Source: Acetobacter pomorum
Lineage (GTDB): Bacteria > Pseudomonadota > Alphaproteobacteria > Acetobacterales > Acetobacteraceae
NCBI RefSeq assembly: GCF_002738225.1
Contig: NZ_PEBQ01000014.1
Location: forward strand, 1 to 64,000
Direction: 5' to 3'
DNA length: 64,000 bases
Within the stretch, counting starts at the first letter, position 1. Every line of letters starts with the position of its first letter. Under the pieces are notes generated by a model. That model worked only from the letters and a program-made list of their open reading frames with translations, did no database searches and was not told where the DNA came from. This document shows, piece by piece, positions 58,957 through 64,000 of this stretch. Made by a program: the position numbers and the translations under genes.

Positions 58957-60261
58957 TCAGGTCGGCAGGGAGGAATTGGTTTCTCCCAACAGAATGCTGC
59001 CTTCTTCTGGCAACCATTCCCCTGTGTTTTCATCACGCCCTTGCAGATAAAACCGGCGCGGTGTGGTTCCTGAAGCTGATTGTGCGGCTTTTTGCAGGAA
59101 TTTCTGCATGGGGGCGGATTGTTTGCGGTTAATCAGACAGTTTAGCTTGGTTTCAGGAAAAGCTTCCAGCATATGGGCCGAGCAGTCTTCCCCCGCAAAA
59201 ATCATTAAAGGGGGCATCTGCCGTTTTGCGACAAAATATTTGTGAATAAGGGCCGTTTTGCCCGCATCTGCCGGAAAGGGATAATGGGAGACCTCGGTAG
59301 AAAGCAGAATTTTTTTATGCTCGGCTAACCGTGCCCCAAAAACATGCTCACGCGGCAGATTGTATCCATATTCTGCCGACGTGGCGAAAAGTGCGGTAAT
59401 ATCCTCCATGCCGGAGGTGCAGATAACCGGGTCTATGCCGTGTTCTTGCAATATCTGGAACAGATTGGCCATTTCTGGTGTGAGTCGCAGGGCCTGTACA
59501 ACTTTGGCGGCCACGGGGCCAGCCTTGCCAGGGCGCTCTGCCGGGCATTCCCATGTTTGCTGGGTAATGGAAGCCCCAAGGCACCATTCATTTGCTGCAC
59601 GGCTAAGGGCAATAACATCTGCTGCCGTTTGCCCTGCCACCAGCCGTATCATCCAGCGTTGCGCGGCTTCTGGCCCATGTAATGCGGCAACAGCCTGTTG
59701 GCAAAAGGCCATCCTGGCCCGAAAAGCCTGAAGCGTAACATCTTTTGCAAGCACATCTGTAGGCAATGGATGTGGCATATGTCCGTAACGGGCAGCAAGC
59801 GCACGGTAATCTTCTATCAGATCATCCACCAGCACCGGAAAGGAAACCGGCTTTCCGCCCATGTTCATAAATGGCGCAGGTAAGGGATGTGCAAATGCAT
59901 GTACGTGGATGAGATGCCGGAATTCATCCGCACGCATCAGAAAACTGAAGTGTTCCAGCATGTAAAGGAACAGTGTTTCCTGCACATCGCCCACAATGGC
60001 TGTATTGTTCCAGTCTACCACCACATAGGGGCGGCGTTGTGGATTATAGGTGGTGGAATATTGCCCGTTGGCATTGATAACGGTCTGAATGGCCTTATGC
60101 ACATGCGGGGCCCATTTAAGGGTTTCCAGCATAGGCGGTTCGCGTTCCATCAATTCGGGAATGGATGTTGCCTGTGCCGTAATGGGAAGACCAGCCAGTG
60201 CAGAAACGCCCATGCCAGCACAGCCAAGACCAAAACGACGACGGGAAAAACTGTTACGCAT
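58957..60261 (-). CDS. HAD-superfamily phosphatase-like protein, Tat signal, altered motif I
   Basis: A 434-residue exported protein. The N-terminus SRRRFGLG plus hydrophobic stretch is a Tat signal. Motif I of the HAD fold is VVVDWNNTAIVGDVQ: the nucleophile Asp83 is present, but the +2 residue that normally is Asp (general acid) is Asn85. Other HAD-like elements include DPVICTSGMEDI and MPPLMIFAGEDCSAHMLEAF near the C-terminus. The substrate is unknown; phosphocholine or other periplasmic phosphatases are the closest guess. It is convergent with the Cu-ATPase at a gap of 5 bp and ends the minus-strand block after pncA. Confidence 0.75.
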   Translation of the reverse strand: MRNSFSRRRFGLGCAGMGVSALAGLPITAQATSIPELMEREPPMLETLKWAPHVHKAIQTVINANGQYSTTYNPQRRPYVVVDWNNTAIVGDVQETLFLYMLEHFSFLMRADEFRHLIHVHAFAHPLPAPFMNMGGKPVSFPVLVDDLIEDYRALAARYGHMPHPLPTDVLAKDVTLQAFRARMAFCQQAVAALHGPEAAQRWMIRLVAGQTAADVIALSRAANEWCLGASITQQTWECPAERPGKAGPVAAKVVQALRLTPEMANLFQILQEHGIDPVICTSGMEDITALFATSAEYGYNLPREHVFGARLAEHKKILLSTEVSHYPFPADAGKTALIHKYFVAKRQMPPLMIFAGEDCSAHMLEAFPETKLNCLINRKQSAPMQKFLQKAAQSASGTTPRRFYLQGRDENTGEWLPEEGSILLGETNSSLPT

Positions 60262-60294
60262 GAAAACCTCTGGCTGGTTTGCGTAGAATCTAAA

Positions 60295-60924
60295 TCAGCG
60301 TGTTGGGGAAGGTGTATGTAATTGTAAACCAGAACATAGCAAAATGCCTTTTTCCTGACATGCCATGAGCGTTGGGGCCGGGTTAGTTTTCAGGCCTTTG
60401 CTGGCATCTGTCAGTAGTACAGTCTTGTAACCTGCTTTTTGTGCATCCATGGCTGTGGCCTTTACACAATATTCCAATGCCAAACCGCAGACAAAAACAC
60501 GCGTGACGCCATGTTGCTTTAAAATTGTATCCAGCAAGAGGCCGGAGTTTGTTCTGGCTTCAAAAGCAGAATAACTGTCCTGATGGGCCTGCGTACCTTT
60601 AAACACGTGCTGGATATGGTCCGGCAAATGTAAACCTAGGGGGAAATCCGCTCCATACGTATGGGCTACGCAATGCGGAGGCCACAGACCATTGTGATGA
60701 TTGGTTTTGAAAGACGCATGTTCAGGCGGGTGCCAGTCCTGCGAGGTTACAATCAACCCAAAGGGCAGATGCGCTAACTGATTGATAACTGGCAGAATAG
60801 CAGTGCCATGCGGCACGGGCAGGGCACCGCCCGGTAGAAAATCATTCTGCACATCCACTACAATCAGCGCATCCTCTTTGCCCAGCATAAGAGCAGACGA
60901 GGAAAGCGCTGAGTGTAATGGCAT
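60295..60924 (-). CDS. pncA: Nicotinamidase
   Basis: A 209-residue cysteine hydrolase that converts nicotinamide to nicotinate and also activates pyrazinamide in other species. The catalytic triad is Asp24 (VVDVQNDF), Lys109 (VFKGTQAHQDSYSAF) and Cys153 (CGLALEYCVKATAMDA). Metal ligands are probably Asp63 and His65 (SQDWH) and His84 (GLWPPHC). It lies 12 bp after gltX on the same strand, downstream of pncB in the same gene block, so it likely shares transcription. Confidence 0.95.
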   Translation of the reverse strand: MPLHSALSSSALMLGKEDALIVVDVQNDFLPGGALPVPHGTAILPVINQLAHLPFGLIVTSQDWHPPEHASFKTNHHNGLWPPHCVAHTYGADFPLGLHLPDHIQHVFKGTQAHQDSYSAFEARTNSGLLLDTILKQHGVTRVFVCGLALEYCVKATAMDAQKAGYKTVLLTDASKGLKTNPAPTLMACQEKGILLCSGLQLHTPSPTR

Positions 60925-60936
60925 GCGTATTATTCT

Positions 60937-62265
60937 CTATGCAGAAGGTTGCAGCCGGGCCAAGGCGCGGGTGCGGCCAATTAACGGCAAAAGATCCCGC
61001 AGTTCAGGCCCTTGTTCTTCACCTGTCAGAGCCAGACGGAGCGGATGATACAGGGCTTTGCCAGAACGCCCTGTTTTTTCACGCACAGTGGTTGTCCATG
61101 TCTTCCACGTGGTTTCATCCCACGGTTCAGGGGGCAACAGGCTGGCGGCTTCCTTCAGGAAGTCATCCTCACCTTCCTGCACGGGGGGGATGATGTCTCC
61201 ATCTGTGACATTATGCCATAGGCGTGCTTCTGAAAGCAGTTCGATATTTCCACGGATAGCCAGCCAAAAGGCTTCTGTTGCACCTTTGGGTAATCTGTCT
61301 GCCACATCTGCATAGGGTGTTTGGGCCAACAGCTTATGATTGAGGGAAAGGAGCTGGCGGGTATCAAACCGTGCGGCAGAGCGGGAGATATGGGAGATAT
61401 CGTATATCTTGGCCTGCTCATCAAACGGAAGTAGCACAGGATCATCCGAACTGCCCAAACGGGCAAGGTAGGAGATAAGGGCTGTTGCTTCTACGCCATC
61501 CTGCCGGAATGTGCGCAGGGAGCATGCATCAAACCGTTTGGAAAGTTTGCCGCCGTTTTCATCCAGCAGCAGCGGGAGATGGGCAAAACGGAAATGATCA
61601 GGGTGCGCACCAAGGGCCTGGGCAATATCTATCTGCACGCCAGTATTGGTTACGTGGTCTTCCCCACGGATAATATGGGTAATGCCTGTTTCCAGATCAT
61701 CCACCACAGAGGCCAGTGTGTACAGCACTGTGCCATCTGTACGCACCAAAACGGGGTCTGACACAGATGGCAGCTTAACCTGGCAATCTCCCATCACCAT
61801 ATCGCGCCAGCGCACGGTGGTGTTGGACAGCTTGAAGCGCCAGTAAGGCACCTTGCCGTTTGCTTCAGCCTGTGCACGCTGTTGGGGAGTCATTTTCAGC
61901 ATGGCGCGGTCATAAACCGGGGCGCGGCGCTGGCGGATCTGTGTTTCGCGCTTGGCGGCCAGTTCCTGCTCGCTTTCAAAGCAGGGGTAAAGATGGCCAG
62001 AAGCCTTCAGCTTCTCAATAGCCGCAGCGTAGCGGTCCAGCCGTTCTGTCTGCCGGAAGGTTTCATCCCACTGAATGCCCATCCAGTGCAGATCTTTCTG
62101 GATAGCTTCCACCAGCTCCTCGCGGGAGCGGCCGATGTCCGTATCATCAATACGAAGTTGGAATTGGCCACCGTAGCGGCGGGCGTAAAGGGCATTGGCA
62201 AGTGCCTGACGGGCATTGCCAACATGCAGGAGGCCGGTAGGGCTGGGAGCAAAACGGAGTTTCAT
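60937..62265 (-). CDS. gltX: Glutamyl-tRNA synthetase
   Basis: A 442-residue class I synthetase. The HIGH-type motif is PSPTGLLHVGNARQAL (about 7-22), the KMSKS motif is KLSKRFD (near 242-248), and the editing-free architecture and C-terminal helical anticodon domain follow. Zinc-type cysteines are absent. Alphaproteobacteria often carry two GluRS paralogues, one serving tRNA-Gln in the amidotransferase route; which type this is cannot be told. It is the middle gene of the pncB-unknown-gltX-pncA block. Confidence 0.93.
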   Translation of the reverse strand: MKLRFAPSPTGLLHVGNARQALANALYARRYGGQFQLRIDDTDIGRSREELVEAIQKDLHWMGIQWDETFRQTERLDRYAAAIEKLKASGHLYPCFESEQELAAKRETQIRQRRAPVYDRAMLKMTPQQRAQAEANGKVPYWRFKLSNTTVRWRDMVMGDCQVKLPSVSDPVLVRTDGTVLYTLASVVDDLETGITHIIRGEDHVTNTGVQIDIAQALGAHPDHFRFAHLPLLLDENGGKLSKRFDACSLRTFRQDGVEATALISYLARLGSSDDPVLLPFDEQAKIYDISHISRSAARFDTRQLLSLNHKLLAQTPYADVADRLPKGATEAFWLAIRGNIELLSEARLWHNVTDGDIIPPVQEGEDDFLKEAASLLPPEPWDETTWKTWTTTVREKTGRSGKALYHPLRLALTGEEQGPELRDLLPLIGRTRALARLQPSA

Positions 62266-62321
62266 GACAGAAGCTTATGGCGCGAATGAACAGGAAATGC
62301 CAGCCACAGCGTTATGCTGTG

Positions 62322-62741
62322 TTAGTGCTGGTGGCCGCCATTATCGGCATCGTCTGTCGTGCCGTAAAGGTCTGTCAGGTCTTCATTATCTTCAACCAGC
62401 CGGCGTGGGTCCAGCGCACGCCAGTCTCGTTCCATTGGTGTTGCGCGGTGGGCTGTAAAATCATCCAGCTCATTGGCAGAATGCCAGCCATCTTCGCCTG
62501 CATCCAGCACAACGGCGTCCTCACCAAAGCTGAACCATGTTGTCAGCACATCTTTGGCGCTGGCGCCGGGGGTGCGGCAGCGTTCCACACTGTCGCGCAC
62601 ATAGGCGCGGGCAAAGGCGTTGGCGTGGGCCAGATCATGAAAAACACCAACATCTTCCACAATGTTATCTTCCGCACCGCCAGAAAGATCCAAAATGCGA
62701 ACTTTCCATGTTTTGTCTTCAGTATCGGTTTTTTCGGTCAT
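62322..62741 (-). CDS. Small acidic protein of unknown function, coupled to pncB
   Basis: A 139-residue, strongly acidic cytosolic protein without signal peptide or membrane segment. Visible features are KVRILDLSGGAEDNIVEDVGVFHDLAHANAFARAYVRDSVERCR, a helical stretch with FSFGEDAVVLDAG, and an Asp-rich tail (RRLVEDNEDLTDLYGTTDD) ending HQH. I do not recognise a family. Its start overlaps the stop of pncB by 4 bp (ATGA), and gltX follows 56 bp later. The tight coupling to a NAD-salvage enzyme suggests it may act with PncB or the pathway, but that is inference. Confidence 0.75.
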   Translation of the reverse strand: MTEKTDTEDKTWKVRILDLSGGAEDNIVEDVGVFHDLAHANAFARAYVRDSVERCRTPGASAKDVLTTWFSFGEDAVVLDAGEDGWHSANELDDFTAHRATPMERDWRALDPRRLVEDNEDLTDLYGTTDDADNGGHQH

Positions 62742-63937
62742 GACTGTTCGCCCTTGGTGGTTTTGCGGAAGGAGGGAAGAAGGAATTCCCGCCCGATTTT
62801 TACCCGTTCAACGCCGTTGTAGGAGACAATATCGGCTGTGGCGTAGGTTTCGTTCCATAGCTCAGGAATAAAGGAGCCTGTGCCAACAACATCAACAGGG
62901 GCGTGTGCATCCGCCATGCAGGCGCATTTGGTTACGCCAAAGCCGGAAGACGCAATAATTTTAACGTGCTGGAATCCGGCGTTATCCAGCTCTTCGCGCA
63001 TTTTCCAGATAGCTGCGGCAGAAACACCTGTGCCAATCAGATAACGCAGTTCTTTATCAGAACGGTAACGGCGCAGTGCTTCAGGCGCATGACGGTTGAC
63101 CACCGCATAGGATTCTTGCGGGTTCAGCCCCTGCATAAAGCGCCCGCCATGTGTATCCAGCCTTACAGCCAACCGGCCTTCTGCCGCTAGTTTGGGGAAG
63201 CGGTTGCAAACAGCCAGCGCATCCGTAATTTCTTGCCCAAAGTAATCGACCAGTACTACCAGATCAGTATGGGGAAATTCTGCGTGAAACATTTCGGCAG
63301 CACGTACGGTAGAGCCCGCATACCCAATTAAAGCATGCGGCATGGTGCCTGCACCGTGCTTGCTTCCAAAAAAGGGTGCTACGGCATCATTGGCGGTGCC
63401 TACAAACCCGATAGCTCCGTTTTCCTGCGCTGCACGCCCACCAACTGAAGCTGCATAGGCCATCAGTTCCTGCATTTCATACCCAGCACAGTGGCGGGCA
63501 TCCATGGCCAGAAAGCGGGTATGCGGCAAGGAAAGCGCCATCTGATAAGCCCGATGCGCGGCAACGCATGGGCTGCCGAGTTTTTGCAGCAGCAGTGTTT
63601 CCAAGTCAGCCAGATGCGTAAAGGAGCCTGTTATATAAACTAAGGGCTCACCAGCACCTACCCATTCCCCTTCAGGGTGAAGCACATCCAGCGTGTAGGA
63701 GGCCTGGCGCTGAGCCATAACGTTTTTAAGCCATTCCAGCATCAACCCCGGCGCGGAAATAACCGGACGGCGGATAAAGAAGGCGTATGTTACCTCACAA
63801 TCTCCAAACCGGCTCACAATCTGGCGGGTGCGATTGAAGTAGGAATCTGTGCGCGCGTGAATTTCCGCATCACTAAGCGGTGCTGCGGTGCCGGCGGAAC
63901 AGACGCCAGCTGAAGGTTTGAAGGAGGAATGCGTCAT
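62738..63937 (-). CDS. pncB: Nicotinate phosphoribosyltransferase
   Basis: A 399-residue enzyme that makes nicotinate mononucleotide from nicotinate, PRPP and ATP. It shows DSYFNRTRQIVSRFGDCEVTYAFFIRRP near the start, HCAGYEMQELMAYAASVGGRAAQ and the PRPP-binding region IIASSGFGVTKCACMADAHAPVD. The ATG at 63937 matches the family start; a longer frame continues upstream to 63985 without similarity. The next gene overlaps it by 4 bp. It forms, with pncA in the same block, the salvage route from nicotinamide to NaMN. Confidence 0.93.
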   Translation of the reverse strand: MTHSSFKPSAGVCSAGTAAPLSDAEIHARTDSYFNRTRQIVSRFGDCEVTYAFFIRRPVISAPGLMLEWLKNVMAQRQASYTLDVLHPEGEWVGAGEPLVYITGSFTHLADLETLLLQKLGSPCVAAHRAYQMALSLPHTRFLAMDARHCAGYEMQELMAYAASVGGRAAQENGAIGFVGTANDAVAPFFGSKHGAGTMPHALIGYAGSTVRAAEMFHAEFPHTDLVVLVDYFGQEITDALAVCNRFPKLAAEGRLAVRLDTHGGRFMQGLNPQESYAVVNRHAPEALRRYRSDKELRYLIGTGVSAAAIWKMREELDNAGFQHVKIIASSGFGVTKCACMADAHAPVDVVGTGSFIPELWNETYATADIVSYNGVERVKIGREFLLPSFRKTTKGEQS

Positions 63938-64000
63938 CCTGATCTGCTCTTTCTGCCATTGGGGCTGCAGGGATGATGGGAACAACGGGGAGCAAGGTAA

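Overview
The window reads as chromosomal core sequence of an acetic acid bacterium (Alphaproteobacteria, Acetobacteraceae, most like Acetobacter or a close relative). The clues are an HpnR-type hopanoid C-3 methylase, the alphaproteobacterial form of acetolactate synthase, an ELM1-family protein, a Bpt-type aminoacyl transferase, and moderate GC throughout. I see no phage, insertion sequence, CRISPR array or integrated element. The assignment rests on recognising protein families, not on a database search.

Layout, left to right. 1-4.5 kb: the start of a secreted Pro/Ala-repeat protein that runs off the left edge, NAD kinase, a glycosyltransferase, then a TPR protein and a heptosyltransferase-like enzyme. 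4.5-7.2 kb: thrS and infC, the latter apparently starting at an AUA codon. 7.2-13 kb: a SIMPL-domain protein, a two-component pair whose kinase lacks its membrane sensor, an AI-2E-family permease and an ABC-F ATPase. 13-22 kb: ndk, hpnR, a chorismate-lyase-like protein, a copper-chaperone-like protein, a lipoprotein, an HNH nuclease, gluQ, two tandem aminotransferases and an orphan Tat-type substrate-binding protein. 22.4 kb: tRNA-Asn. 22.5-30 kb: ridA, panC, dnaE, pabB, pabC and a small secreted protein. 30-41.5 kb: a Rieske oxygenase, rpsB and tsf with structured leaders, recO, parC, bpt, hemB, an amino acid permease and glyA. 41.5-53 kb: an aspartoacylase-like protein, two glycosyltransferases, a DEAD-box helicase, an ELM1-like protein, serB, miaA and ilvB-ilvN-ilvC. 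53-59 kb: a copper-handling locus (CopB, CopA oxidase and a His/Cys/Met-rich secreted protein, divergent from a copper P-type ATPase). 59-64 kb: an odd HAD protein, then pncB, an unknown acidic protein, gltX and pncA on the minus strand.

Functional links: pncA, pncB and nadK cover nicotinamide salvage to NAD and its conversion to NADP. pabB and pabC make p-aminobenzoate. ilvB, ilvN and ilvC form a branched-chain amino acid operon behind miaA. serB and glyA lie on the serine-glycine route. thrS-infC, rpsB-tsf, gltX, gluQ and miaA serve translation. The copper locus plus the distant CopZ-like protein handles Cu export and periplasmic oxidation.

I found no clear undescribed multi-gene system. 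The observations most worth checking are the AUA start of infC with a hairpin in its leader, the sensor-less histidine kinase that also lacks the usual phosphatase residue, the three-way-junction leader of rpsB, the perfect dyad between the divergent copper operons, the unknown acidic protein translationally coupled to pncB, and the in-frame hexanucleotide repeat at the left edge.
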